A DNA stretch of 64,000 nucleotides from JAKPQD01 sp029572965 (GCA_035374585.1 DAOSPF010000005.1:14748-78747); one strand, 5' to 3'; positions 34,200 through 43,176 are shown, counted from the first letter of the stretch. Made by a program: numbers and translations. The notes: generated from the letters alone by a model not told the origin.

Positions 34200-35048
34200 A
34201 TGAAAATCTCCAATTATATTGACGTATTAAACATTCCTTTTTCTGTAAAACTGCCTAATGATAAGTCTCTTGAACGTTCAGTGCAAATGTATATCTTGGT
34301 AGGAGAGCAATTGGCTCTTATCGATACAGGAGTAGCAGGCAGTGAAAAGGTTATATTTGACTACATCGAATCAATTGGCAGAAAACCTAAAGAAATAAAG
34401 CATATCCTGCTTACCCATACCCATCCTGACCATATTGGGGCTGTTAGTGCTATTAAAGAAGCTACAGGGGCTAAGGTATATGTGCATGCTGCCGAACAGG
34501 CATGGCTGGAAGATACTGAAAAACAATATGCCGAACGCCCGGTTGGCGGCTTTCATGAGTTAGTTGGAGGATCTTGCAAAGCAGATCAGGTACTGCACGA
34601 TGGAGAAGTGCTACATTTATGTCATAATCTGACCTTAAAAGCGATACATAGCCCTGGACATTCTGCGGGTTCTGTTTCGTATTTGTTGCAACAGGAAAAT
34701 GCCTTGTTTACCGGCGATGCTATTCCTGTTAAAGGGGATATCCCAATTTATGATGATTGGGCTCAAAGCTTGGCCAGTCTTGAAAAACTTGAGAACCTGC
34801 CTTTCCCTGCATTTGTTTTGCCAGCATGGGATAGCCCTAAGACTGGCAAAGATGCTGAAGAGGTTTTCAGTCATGGTTTTGATATGCTGTATGATGTACA
34901 TCAAGCTTTTTGCGAAGCTAAAGATGAGGTTGGCCTTGCTGATATGCAGGCTGTTGCGGCAAGCATGATAACAAAGTTACAACTGCCAGCCCAGTCAATG
35001 AACCCTCTTTTTATCAGGTCAGTGATGAGCCATTTGAAGGTAAGGTAG
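34200..35048 (+). CDS. Metallo-beta-lactamase fold hydrolase
   Basis: 282 residues. The metal motif HTHPDHIGA is near residue 75, further metal ligands are in HSPGHSAGSVSYL and FTGDAIPV, and a beta-lactamase-like double-metal core is evident. The family includes glyoxalase II-like and other hydrolases; the substrate cannot be predicted. It is a single plus-strand gene between ilvN and the convergent rluD. Confidence 0.9.
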   Translation: MKISNYIDVLNIPFSVKLPNDKSLERSVQMYILVGEQLALIDTGVAGSEKVIFDYIESIGRKPKEIKHILLTHTHPDHIGAVSAIKEATGAKVYVHAAEQAWLEDTEKQYAERPVGGFHELVGGSCKADQVLHDGEVLHLCHNLTLKAIHSPGHSAGSVSYLLQQENALFTGDAIPVKGDIPIYDDWAQSLASLEKLENLPFPAFVLPAWDSPKTGKDAEEVFSHGFDMLYDVHQAFCEAKDEVGLADMQAVAASMITKLQLPAQSMNPLFIRSVMSHLKVR

Positions 35049-35067
35049 GTTATTATTGAAGTAGAAG

Positions 35068-36105
35068 CTATTCCACACTCTTATTGTTATTGGCATACCC
35101 CCGCCATTTTTCAATAACTTGCTGCATATCAGCAGGGAGAGGTGACTCAAACTGCACCCTTTTGCCCGTTGCAGGGTGGTCAAATGCCAAAGAGCGGGCA
35201 TGCAGGGCTTGACGAGGAAGAATGTCAAAACAGTTTTCCACAAACTGCTTGTATTTTGAAAAAGAAGGGCCTTTAAGTATAGTATTGCCACCATATTCAG
35301 CATCGCTAAACAATGGGTGCCCAATGTGTTTCATGTGTACACGTATCTGGTGTGTACGGCCTGTTTCGAGTACGCAATCTACAAGTGTAGTCATCCCGAA
35401 ACGCTCTATTACTTTGTAATGCGTGATGGCATGTTTGCCTATCTCAGGGTCATCGTAAACAGCCATTACTTTGCGGTCTTTGGCGCTGCGCCATATATTT
35501 CCGGTGATGGTCCCGCTATCTTTAGTAAGATTTCCCCAAACCAAAGCCGTGTAATGCCTTTCAATGGTGTGGTAGAAGAACTGGCTGGCCAATTTGTTCA
35601 GTGCTAGTTCGGTTTTGGCAATAACCAATATTCCCGAAGTGTTTTTGTCAATGCGGTGTACCAGTCCGGGGCGCATCTCGCCACTTTGAAACATAGGCAA
35701 ATCCTTGAATTTGTAGTACAACGCATTGACCAATGTCCCGGTAAAGTTACCATAAGCCGGGTGTACAACCATTCCGGCCTCTTTGTCAACAATTACAAGG
35801 TGCTCATCCTCATATACTATATTCAGGGGAATATTCTCGGGGATTATCTCTGTATCGCGTGGTGGAAAGGTAAGCACGACAGATATTACATCCAGCGGCT
35901 TTACTTTATAGTTTGACTTTACAGGCTTATTATTGACCAGGATATTTCCGGCTTCAGCTGCATTCTGCACTTTAGTGCGCGAAGCATTAACCAGCCTGTT
36001 AAAGATGAACTTATCAATTCGCATTGGCGCCTGTCCCTTGTCCACAGTCCAGCGATGATGTTCAAATAATTCGCCAGTTTCGTTATTTTCTGCTACTTCG
36101 TTCAA
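35068..36105 (-). CDS. RluD family 23S rRNA pseudouridine synthase
   Basis: 345 residues. The N-terminal S4 RNA-binding domain (about 28-90, with RIDKFIFNRLVNASRTKVQ) is followed by a pseudouridine synthase domain with GLVHRIDKNTSGILVIAKTE (catalytic Asp in HRIDKNT), ALVWGNL and GRTHQIRVHMKHIGHPL. It modifies uridines in large-subunit rRNA. The likely start is TTG at 36105, directly after the TAA of the preceding gene and in the same frame; the first ATG would remove the N-terminal 27 residues. Transcribed after the PASTA and T9SS genes. Confidence 0.93.
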   Translation of the reverse strand: MNEVAENNETGELFEHHRWTVDKGQAPMRIDKFIFNRLVNASRTKVQNAAEAGNILVNNKPVKSNYKVKPLDVISVVLTFPPRDTEIIPENIPLNIVYEDEHLVIVDKEAGMVVHPAYGNFTGTLVNALYYKFKDLPMFQSGEMRPGLVHRIDKNTSGILVIAKTELALNKLASQFFYHTIERHYTALVWGNLTKDSGTITGNIWRSAKDRKVMAVYDDPEIGKHAITHYKVIERFGMTTLVDCVLETGRTHQIRVHMKHIGHPLFSDAEYGGNTILKGPSFSKYKQFVENCFDILPRQALHARSLAFDHPATGKRVQFESPLPADMQQVIEKWRGYANNNKSVE

Positions 36106-38001
36106 TTACTTCTTGATAAAACGTGAAACACTAACATTGTTGTCAGGTGCGATTAGCTTAATAATGTACATCCCTGATTTTAGATTGCCAACATAAATAG
36201 ATGATGCGCTTTGCATAGATAATACAAGGCAACCTGTTAAAGAATAAATCTGAACCTTGCAATTATTGTTGGTTGAGCAGGTTAGGTTTATATAATTCCC
36301 GGCAGGGTTCGGATATACCGAAAACTCAGCAGGTTTTGTAGTGCTTTTTAATGAAACAATGGTAGGGTCGCCAAAAACAGGGCGCATCATAAGAGCCCCA
36401 GTTTTACTAACTTTTGATTTAGCCCAACCCGATGCTATCCCCGTAAAATTAACAAAATGAAAAGCATTAGCAGTATCATTCCTGTCAAAACCAACATTAA
36501 GAAAGGCTTCATTCTTTTGTTGCCAGCCAATATAAAACACGGTATCTACTAATATTCTTTTACTTAAAATATAACGTTTAAATTGTTGAGGGCCCTTTGC
36601 AATCTCAACAACTTTACGTTCGGCATAAATTGAGTCGCCCGGTTTACCTTTGTTGTCGGCCCAAACAAATAAATTAAACTCTGTTTCATTCTCTTCATTC
36701 AAAGTTGGGTTAAAATAAATATCAATAGCAGAAAGGGTATCTGGCTTATAGGTTGAGTATTTCAATGCAACCATGGCTGCAGAGATATTGGCGCCCTTTA
36801 AACCATAACCTAATTCGGCACTTCCATCGTCATAAGCATAGTAGTTGGCAAATCTTTGGTACCATTTAGAGCTGTTGTTAAATGAAATGCTGTCTGCTTC
36901 TGAATTTTCAATTTTTGCCTCAATCTCAAAAAGCGTAGATTCGGTTTCGTCTGAAGTTAAGTTGATGGTTTCAAACTGATAGTCAGTATATTTGTGAGGA
37001 GGGCAAACTATCATCGTAGAGTTTTTCTCGTAAGGATAAACTTCGTTGCCAATAATTTCTTTAAATTGGAGGCTTACCTGTACGTTAGCTTCGTAACTCC
37101 CGAAGTTGTATATCTTTTGATTAAATAACGGTTTGGTTGTCTTGTAAAAAAAGTCCCTGTAATGTTTCCAGGGTATAGAAGTGTATTTGAGAAGTATTGA
37201 TCCGGCATTCTGGGCAATGGCATTGTCAATAAAAGCGGTATCTGCCATTGTTCTGTTTTTTATAATACAGACGTAATCAATATTCCAGAAATCGCCATTA
37301 GAAGCTAAACCGGGATTTTGGTTTTCGTTTTTCAGACTGACTTTATTGATAAACCTGAAATAAAAGCTATCTGTATAAAAAGCTTCATCTTTTAAGGCCA
37401 TTTTAACTATCTGGAAATTAGTCAATACATCTTTGTTTGGGCCTTCTTTTTTCCAAACAACAGTACCATTGTCCGAACTATTTTTATAAAATTTGAGTAT
37501 CAGGCTATCACTAGTTTCGGGCATATCTCCCAGTCCGCCAGGCTGGTAAAAAAAATAAAAGTACAAGCTGTCATCTGGTGTATATCTTGATAAATCAATG
37601 TATTTTGAGGTTAACGTGTCAGCATTGCTCAGCTCATCAGATTCAGCAGACTTGTACAATTCACCTTTACTGTTCAAGCCGTCAAATGTAGCAACGCCAA
37701 TTGTATATGGTTTGTAGCCGAATGAACGGTTTATGCAAACGTTTTTGTCCCTCCAGTTTGTCCCAAGCGGGTAACAAAAGGCCGAGTCGTTGGCATACCA
37801 AAAGTCGTCGAAAAAAACAATCTGCTTATCCGCTTTTTGAGTTGCAGTGGCTTTTAAAGAAGCTTTTGTTGTTACAGGAGATGCTTTAACTGTATAAGTT
37901 ACAGGGGCTAAAAATTCTTCTTGTCCATAAGTTTTTTCTGTTTTAAAAAAGAAGAAACTTGCCGTAATTAATGTGATGAAGATATATTTACTATTGGCCA
38001 T
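36106..38001 (-). CDS. Secreted protein with T9SS type A sorting domain
   Basis: 631 residues. A signal peptide (MANSKYIFITLITASFFFFK) precedes a long beta-rich body of unknown function, with a WYANDSAFCYPLGTNWRD segment typical of secreted Bacteroidota proteins. A C-terminal type IX sorting domain (FSVYPNPAGNYINL to SRFIKK) follows. It is exported to the cell surface. Its ATG overlaps the end of the PASTA gene by 11 nt, and its stop abuts rluD. The recurrent PASTA-T9SS-RluD arrangement suggests one operon. Confidence 0.9.
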   Translation of the reverse strand: MANSKYIFITLITASFFFFKTEKTYGQEEFLAPVTYTVKASPVTTKASLKATATQKADKQIVFFDDFWYANDSAFCYPLGTNWRDKNVCINRSFGYKPYTIGVATFDGLNSKGELYKSAESDELSNADTLTSKYIDLSRYTPDDSLYFYFFYQPGGLGDMPETSDSLILKFYKNSSDNGTVVWKKEGPNKDVLTNFQIVKMALKDEAFYTDSFYFRFINKVSLKNENQNPGLASNGDFWNIDYVCIIKNRTMADTAFIDNAIAQNAGSILLKYTSIPWKHYRDFFYKTTKPLFNQKIYNFGSYEANVQVSLQFKEIIGNEVYPYEKNSTMIVCPPHKYTDYQFETINLTSDETESTLFEIEAKIENSEADSISFNNSSKWYQRFANYYAYDDGSAELGYGLKGANISAAMVALKYSTYKPDTLSAIDIYFNPTLNEENETEFNLFVWADNKGKPGDSIYAERKVVEIAKGPQQFKRYILSKRILVDTVFYIGWQQKNEAFLNVGFDRNDTANAFHFVNFTGIASGWAKSKVSKTGALMMRPVFGDPTIVSLKSTTKPAEFSVYPNPAGNYINLTCSTNNNCKVQIYSLTGCLVLSMQSASSIYVGNLKSGMYIIKLIAPDNNVSVSRFIKK

Positions 38002-38779
38002 TAAGGTCTCTTTTTACGGTTAACCACAATTCTACACTATTCCCCGAAGTGCTGTATGTACTGTCTTTAGGCGCTTGCTTGTAAACTACAGCTTTAAGTG
38101 AATCTTTCCAATTCTGAACAGTACTATCAAAATGAAATTTGTTAACATTGAGATATGAAAGTATAGACTTTTTGCGGGCTTGCTGAAGAGTTAACCCTTT
38201 AAGGGAAGGCACCATAGTACTCTGGTCAGAACTTTTTCCTAAAATTAGTTTGACAGATGAGCCCTTGTATATTTCTTTTCCCGGGGCTATGATTTTGCCT
38301 TTAAAAACCTGCTTTAACACTAAGTTTGCCGCTAAATCTGACTCGTAATTGATACTCTGTACTTGTAACCCTTGCGATTCAAGTATTGCCACCGCCTGAC
38401 GAAGCGAAACACCAACAACATCAGGCATTTTCACCTTTTCAGGGTTTATAGCATTCATGATCAAAAATATCCGCCTGTTCTTTTTTACATTTGCCCCTTT
38501 TCTGGGATATTGGTCTAACACTGTGCCCCGCTTACTTTCAATATTAAAAACAGAGTCAGAAATTGCTATCTGCAGGCCATAATCATCGGCCAGCTCTTCG
38601 GCCTGCTGTAAATCAAGGCCAGAAAAATCGGGCACAGTTAAATATTTATTATGCCGTGTAGCACAGTGCAAAACAATACTGGAAGCAAATACAATGGCAA
38701 AAAATACAGCTGCCATCACTTTTACCTGTTCTAAAAAAGGTTTGCTTTTTAAAAATTCAACAACAGACTTTCTTCCCAT
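37991..38779 (-). CDS. PASTA domain membrane protein
   Basis: 262 residues from the ATG at 38777-38779. After a cytoplasmic stretch there is one transmembrane segment (about 25-42, AAVFFAIVFASSIVL), then three PASTA repeats (VPDFSGLDLQQAEELA, MPDVVGVSLRQAVAIL, VPSLKGLTLQQARKK). PASTA domains bind peptidoglycan fragments, so it probably links envelope status to the downstream genes or to cell wall synthesis. No kinase domain is attached. Confidence 0.92.
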   Translation of the reverse strand: MGRKSVVEFLKSKPFLEQVKVMAAVFFAIVFASSIVLHCATRHNKYLTVPDFSGLDLQQAEELADDYGLQIAISDSVFNIESKRGTVLDQYPRKGANVKKNRRIFLIMNAINPEKVKMPDVVGVSLRQAVAILESQGLQVQSINYESDLAANLVLKQVFKGKIIAPGKEIYKGSSVKLILGKSSDQSTMVPSLKGLTLQQARKKSILSYLNVNKFHFDSTVQNWKDSLKAVVYKQAPKDSTYSTSGNSVELWLTVKRDLNGQ

Positions 38780-38871
38780 GAGCAAGTTTTTCAATAGTAA
38801 ACGTAAATATTTGCAAAAATATATTTTTTGCCATGCGTAATATCGAAAAAAACAATTCTTTTAGGTATTGC

Positions 38872-39981
38872 CTAATTCTCAAAAGTTTGAATAACATTAT
38901 AAACCGAATCGCGCTCGGTGGGGGTATAACCGGCAGATTTTATCAGCTTCAGCATTTCATCCAAGGTCATAGTGTTTTTTTCTTTAAAGCCAGCCATGGT
39001 GTATATTTTTGTAGTGTCATCTATGGTGCCATCAATATCATCAACTCCAAATGAGAGGGAGATTTTTGTGGTGTCGCGGCCTATCATGGGCCAATAAGCC
39101 TTAATGTGCGGGATATTGTCCAGAAACAACCTTGAAATGGCATAGTTACGAATATCTTCCACCACCGAAACTTCTCCAATATGAGAAAGATGGTTGTTTT
39201 CTTTTCTGTATTTCAGTGGAATAAAAGCATTGAAGCCTTTCGTTTCGTCCTGCAACTGTCTAATCCTCGACATGTGGGCGATGCGGTGTTCCCACTTTTC
39301 AATATGGCCATAAAGCATGGTTGCATTAGACGGAATGCCAGCACGATGAGCTTCGCGGTGGATTTCCAGCCATTTTTCGCCTGTCGATTTCTCCGGGCAC
39401 AATATTTTCCTGACTTCTGCATCAAATATCTCTGCTCCTCCACCCGGGATGCTGTCCAACCCGTATTCTTTTAATGCATGAAAGCCTTCTGATAAAGACA
39501 TTTTGGCCTGCTTAATCATGAAATCAAGTTCTATAGCCGTAAAAGCTTTTACATGAATAGCCGGCATGATGCTTTTTATAAGCTTTATCATGTTTCCATA
39601 ATAATGCAAATCCCTTTGGGGATGCACGCCACCTACAATATGGATTTCTGTAACAGAGGTATTTTTGTATGCTTCTACAATCCTTGCAATATCGTCATAT
39701 GTATATTCCCAACTCCCCTCTTCGCCTATTTTTCGCTTGTATGAACAAAACTTACATTGATAAAGACAAATATTTGTTGGCTCAAGGTGAAAATTTCTGT
39801 TGAAAAATACAAGTTTTTGACTTGCCTGCTGCTTGGCATGACTTGCCAAAACGCCCAACCATGCAGTATCTGCCTGGGTATATAACAATAATGCCTCTTC
39901 TTCACTAATGCGCCGGTGGTTGTATATTTTATCGGCAATAACCTGTAAGGCTTTATTTTTATGATGTAAAAAGCTTTCCAT
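38872..39981 (-). CDS. mqnE: Aminofutalosine synthase MqnE
   Basis: 369 residues from the ATG at 39979-39981. Radical SAM Cys72-x3-Cys76-x2-Cys79 occurs in PTNICLYQCKFCSY. Other MqnE signatures are TEIHIVGGVHP, LDSIPGGGAEIF, SNATMLYGHIE and SFGVDDIDGTIDDTTKIY. It joins the adenosyl radical to 3-[(1-carboxyvinyl)oxy]benzoate in the futalosine route to menaquinone. This implies a menaquinone-based respiratory chain made by the futalosine pathway. Other mqn genes are not in the window. It lies after rpmH with a terminator between. Confidence 0.94.
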   Translation of the reverse strand: MESFLHHKNKALQVIADKIYNHRRISEEEALLLYTQADTAWLGVLASHAKQQASQKLVFFNRNFHLEPTNICLYQCKFCSYKRKIGEEGSWEYTYDDIARIVEAYKNTSVTEIHIVGGVHPQRDLHYYGNMIKLIKSIMPAIHVKAFTAIELDFMIKQAKMSLSEGFHALKEYGLDSIPGGGAEIFDAEVRKILCPEKSTGEKWLEIHREAHRAGIPSNATMLYGHIEKWEHRIAHMSRIRQLQDETKGFNAFIPLKYRKENNHLSHIGEVSVVEDIRNYAISRLFLDNIPHIKAYWPMIGRDTTKISLSFGVDDIDGTIDDTTKIYTMAGFKEKNTMTLDEMLKLIKSAGYTPTERDSVYNVIQTFEN

Positions 39982-40011
39982 TAAAAATATCTTTTTGCAA
40001 AGGTAAACAAA

Positions 40012-40047
40012 CAAAAAAAGGCTGTCCGAAATGGAACAGCCTTTTTA
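40012..40047 (-). terminator. Terminator of rpmH
   Basis: AAAAAGGCTGT pairs with ACAGCCTTTTT and is followed by a T-rich run in the minus direction. It lies 18 nt after the rpmH stop. Confidence 0.8.
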
Positions 40048-40064
40048 TAGTTTTGTTCAGAAAC

Positions 40065-40223
40065 TTATGCTTTGTGTTTATGTTCGTCAGAAACAGTAAG
40101 TTTTTTGCGGCCTTTAGCCCTACGAGCTGCCAATACTTTGCGTCCGTTAGCTGTTGACATTCTTTCAAGAAAACCATGTTTGTTTTTTCTCTTTCTGTTT
40201 GATGGTTGATAAGTACGTTTCAT
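40065..40223 (-). CDS. rpmH: 50S ribosomal protein L34
   Basis: 52 residues. ATG at 40221-40223, TAA at 40065-40067. The sequence begins MKRTYQPSNRKRKNKHGFLE and continues RMSTANGRKVLAARRAKGRKK, the universal L34 pattern, with a short acidic/His tail. It is a component of the large ribosomal subunit. It has its own promoter box (40268-40275) and terminator. In many bacteria rpmH is next to rnpA and dnaA; here it is upstream of mqnE. Confidence 0.97.
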   Translation of the reverse strand: MKRTYQPSNRKRKNKHGFLERMSTANGRKVLAARRAKGRKKLTVSDEHKHKA

Positions 40224-40267
40224 ACGTATATTATTTTATCTGTTATTATTCTTTTTGTTAAGGACTG

Positions 40268-40275
40268 CAAAAGTA
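40268..40275 (-). promoter_or_regulatory. -7 promoter box of rpmH
   Basis: TACTTTTG on the minus strand fits TAnnTTTG, with a TTG 18 bp upstream. It lies about 45 nt before the ATG. Confidence 0.6.
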
Positions 40276-40350
40276 ATGATTTTTTGAAAAATGCAAAATT
40301 TTTCCTGAAAATCATTTTGAAAAATATGATATTGTCCCCACAATTTTACA

Positions 40351-40380
40351 TTGCCCGTATCAAAAAAAAATGTATGTTTG
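40351..40380 (+). promoter_or_regulatory. Promoter of the OmpH-like gene
   Basis: TTG at 40351-40353 and TATGTTTG at 40373-40380 are separated by 19 bp, matching the Bacteroidota promoter pattern. The ATG lies 70 nt downstream. Confidence 0.6.
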
Positions 40381-40449
40381 TGGTCGCTTGCAATAAAAAT
40401 TCGAGTATTAAACAATTGCAAAATTTGATAATCATTAATTAAAAATCAG

Positions 40450-41046
40450 ATGAAAAATATTTCTTTAATTGTGAATATTGTACTGGCTGTAGCGCTGGGT
40501 GTTCTTTTTGTTTTGCATTTTTCTTTGCGTAGCAAAGTTAATGAAGCTGTATCTCACAAAGTTGTTGCTTCTGGCAATTCTAACATTGTCTTTGTTAACA
40601 TGGATTCTTTGTATGCGAAATACAACGAATACGCAGACTTAAAAGAGCAACTACAAAAAAAGCAAAGCAAAATGGAAGCAGATATAAACAACAGAAAAAT
40701 TGCTTACGAAAGAAAAGTTGCTGATTACCAGGATAAAGCCCAAAAAGGATTATTACTTACCTCTGAACGCCAACGTATAGAACAGCAACTGATGGGCGAA
40801 CAACAAGAGTTGATGCAATATGGCCAGAAGCTTCAAAATGAATTAGCTGAAGAATCAAGAGTTTTGAATAATAAACTAGGAAACAATATTATCGAATTTT
40901 TGAAAGAGTATAATAAAGATGGCCGTTTTCAATTTGTACTGAGCCATGTTTATGGAGGAAACCTTTTGTATGTAAATGACTCACTGGACATTACCAAAGA
41001 TGTTATCGAAGGGTTGAACAAAAAATACGATAAAGAGAAAAAATAA
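40450..41046 (+). CDS. OmpH/Skp family periplasmic chaperone-like protein
   Basis: 198 residues. An N-terminal hydrophobic segment (4-24) anchors or exports the protein. Then comes NIVFVNMDSLYAKYNEY, the Skp/OmpH-type first strand, followed by a long charged coiled coil (about 60-140) and a C-terminal beta part with FVLSHVYGGNLLYVNDSLDIT. OmpH proteins chaperone outer-membrane proteins in the periplasm. It is followed 9 nt later by a glycosyltransferase gene. Confidence 0.88.
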   Translation: MKNISLIVNIVLAVALGVLFVLHFSLRSKVNEAVSHKVVASGNSNIVFVNMDSLYAKYNEYADLKEQLQKKQSKMEADINNRKIAYERKVADYQDKAQKGLLLTSERQRIEQQLMGEQQELMQYGQKLQNELAEESRVLNNKLGNNIIEFLKEYNKDGRFQFVLSHVYGGNLLYVNDSLDITKDVIEGLNKKYDKEKK

Positions 41047-41054
41047 ATTATTCA

Positions 41055-42356
41055 ATGGGTTTTGCATCTGGCTATTTTGAAAGGTATCAAACCAGAGAGC
41101 CTTTAATTAACGAAGCTCCAGACTCCAATCTTTCGCTTGTCGTTTGCATTCCTTCATATAACGAAAACAATATAATAAGGGCCATCGAGGCCCTTTATTG
41201 TTGTACCCCCTTGCAAAACAAAGCCAAGGTAATAATCTTGCTGAATTATACCCAAAATAATGAGCCAATGAAAGCTTTTCACGAACGGCAACTCATTGAA
41301 ACCCAACAATGGATAAGCAAGCATCAACGGGCTGATATACAGTTCCATGTTTTTCTGAAAGCTTTACCAGCCAAAGATGCAGGAGTTGGCCTTGCCAGAA
41401 AGATTGCAATGGATGAGGCTTTGCGATTGTTTAATTTGCTCGACAAACGCAATGGTATCATTGTGGGATATGATGCAGATTGCACCTGTAAACCTAATTA
41501 CCTTGCTGAAATAGAATCCTTTTTTATAAAAAACCCCCGAGCTCCCGGCATTTCTGTTTATTTTGAGCACCCTACAGAAGGAGAAGAGTTTGAACCTCAG
41601 ATATATAAAGCTATTTTACAATATGAACTTTATCTTAGGTATTATATTGAGGCGTTACGATATTGTGGTTTTCCGTATGCTTTTCAAACATTGGGTTCTT
41701 CATTTGCAGTACGAGCAGATGCATATGCTTCGCAAGGTGGGATGAACAAGCGAAAGGCAGGCGAGGATTTTTACTTTCTTCACAAAATCATACCCCTCGG
41801 GAGATATGATGAATTAAACACTACAGCCGTATATCCTTCTCCACGCATATCCGACAGGGTGCCTTTTGGTACCGGAGCAGCTGTGTCTGATATTATTTCG
41901 GATACTGAAGGATACAAAGTGTTCAACCCTAAATCGTTTGAGGTTTTGAAAGGCTTCTTTTCTTTAGTGCCAAAGTTTTATAAAGCAGAGAACGCTTTTA
42001 TTCATAAATATATTGAAACCATTGGACCTTCATTCGCAGAGTTTTTGAAATCAGAGAAAATGGTTGAGGCTGTTGCCAACTGCAATGCTAATTCGTCCAA
42101 TATCAATGTATTTATACGCCGTTTTTATGCCTGGTTCAATGGATTGCTGGCATTGCAATGTCTCAATAAATTGCATGAATCAGCTTTTCAATATGTCCCG
42201 GTTGCTGAAGCGTCGAATGGACTGTTGTCTATGCTGGACAAACAATATGAACAAGCAAACTACAGCGAGAATGAGCTTTTAAAAATATTCAGACAAAGAG
42301 TTTTTAAGTTCAAGGTTTCGTGGAAAGAAAATTATAGTTTTGAATTGATAGAGTAA
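41055..42356 (+). CDS. Glycosyltransferase family 2-like protein
   Basis: 433 residues. The GT-A fold begins LSLVVCIPSYNENNIIRAIEAL, with the DxD-like metal site in IIVGYDADCTCKPNYL, and LGSSFAVRADAYASQGGMNKRKAGEDFYFLHKI in the acceptor region. There are no obvious transmembrane helices, so it is cytosolic. The sugar and acceptor are unknown. It is probably cotranscribed with the OmpH-like gene upstream and the deaminase 6 nt downstream. Confidence 0.82.
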   Translation: MGFASGYFERYQTREPLINEAPDSNLSLVVCIPSYNENNIIRAIEALYCCTPLQNKAKVIILLNYTQNNEPMKAFHERQLIETQQWISKHQRADIQFHVFLKALPAKDAGVGLARKIAMDEALRLFNLLDKRNGIIVGYDADCTCKPNYLAEIESFFIKNPRAPGISVYFEHPTEGEEFEPQIYKAILQYELYLRYYIEALRYCGFPYAFQTLGSSFAVRADAYASQGGMNKRKAGEDFYFLHKIIPLGRYDELNTTAVYPSPRISDRVPFGTGAAVSDIISDTEGYKVFNPKSFEVLKGFFSLVPKFYKAENAFIHKYIETIGPSFAEFLKSEKMVEAVANCNANSSNINVFIRRFYAWFNGLLALQCLNKLHESAFQYVPVAEASNGLLSMLDKQYEQANYSENELLKIFRQRVFKFKVSWKENYSFELIE

Positions 42357-42362
42357 ATAAAT

Positions 42363-42809
42363 ATGCCCTACGAACTGTTTTCTGACGAATATTACATGAA
42401 CGAAGCCCTGAAAGAGGCGAAAAAGGCTTTTGACAAAGACGAGGTGCCTGTAGGGGCTGTAATAGTAGCTAAAAACCATATCATAGCCAGAGCGCACAAC
42501 CTCACAGAAACGCTGAACGATGTCACAGCCCATGCCGAAATGCAGGTTATTACTGCGGCTGCATCGGCAATAGGAGGAAAATACCTTACAGATTGCACTT
42601 TATATGTTACTGTTGAGCCATGCTTTATGTGTGCCGGGGCGTTGTCTTGGGCTCAGATAACTCGTGTTGTCTATGGTGCAACAGACCCCAAAAAAGGCTT
42701 TATGCGCAGCGATTACCCGCTTCTCCATAAGAAAACCCAAGTAACCGCTAATGTCTTAAGGGACGAATGTGCTTCACTGATGAAGCAATTTTTTCAACAA
42801 AAACGGTAA
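42363..42809 (+). CDS. tadA: tRNA-specific adenosine deaminase (TadA-like nucleoside deaminase)
   Basis: 148 residues, a cytidine deaminase fold. Zinc ligand and catalytic acid are His57 and Glu59 in TAHAEM; the zinc Cys pair is Cys87/Cys90 in EPCFMC. DKDEVPVGAVIV and ARAHNL are typical of TadA, which makes inosine at position 34 of tRNA-Arg. A guanine-deaminase-like role is less likely. It starts 6 nt after the glycosyltransferase. Confidence 0.9.
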   Translation: MPYELFSDEYYMNEALKEAKKAFDKDEVPVGAVIVAKNHIIARAHNLTETLNDVTAHAEMQVITAAASAIGGKYLTDCTLYVTVEPCFMCAGALSWAQITRVVYGATDPKKGFMRSDYPLLHKKTQVTANVLRDECASLMKQFFQQKR

Positions 42810-42907
42810 TTAATTAGCAAATTCGGTAATTAGCTAATGCTTTTCTGTATTTCATCAGCTAATTTTCAAATTCTCGAATTTTCAAATTTACTTTCCAGGC
42901 TGTAAAG

Positions 42908-42937
42908 TTGCATAATTGCCAGAAAATGTTACTTTTG
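42908..42937 (+). promoter_or_regulatory. Promoter of the EF-G paralogue
   Basis: TTG at 42908-42910 and TACTTTTG at 42930-42937 are 19 bp apart, an ideal Bacteroidota promoter. Transcription would begin near 42943 and give a 5' leader of about 230 nt. Confidence 0.7.
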
Positions 42938-42940
42938 CAT

Positions 42941-43116
42941 AGGGTCGGTTATGAAACATAAAGACCTTTTTGAGTATTAATAATGATGCGGAATTTGATA
43001 TGGTAGTTTTATGAAGGTTCGATTTTGACAATAGTTTTGATAGATAGCAAGCTAAAACTATTGTCTTTGAGGGATAACATGCGCATCAGGTTTCATGGCC
43101 GCCCGGATTTTTATCC
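42941..43116 (+). promoter_or_regulatory. Structured 5' leader of the EF-G paralogue
   Basis: No long gene occupies 42810-43176. The predicted transcript starts with a hairpin, AGGGTC/GACCTT enclosing TTATG/CATAA (42941-42968). Further on, TGATGCG (42984-42990) pairs with CGCATCA (43082-43088). They enclose a 12-bp perfect stem GACAATAGTTTT (43027-43038) / AAAACTATTGTC (43054-43065). ATGAAAC (42951-42957) could alternatively pair with GTTTCAT (43090-43096), competing with the first hairpin. GGAT/ATCC forms a small stem at 43105-43116. Three tiny frames (MKHKDLFEY, MMRNLIW, MKVRF) follow each other from 42951. No T-run follows the stems, so simple attenuation is unlikely. The role is unknown. 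Confidence 0.6.
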
Positions 43117-43176
43117 AATTTGTCAGATATAATTTTTATATAGGCTCTTTGAGTATTTAACTAAAAACACTGACAC

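Noticed and set aside
42941..43116. tmRNA or RNase P RNA in the EF-G leader
   Set aside because: A GGTTCGA-like string is present, but there is no tRNA-like acceptor end, tag frame or RNase P conserved core.
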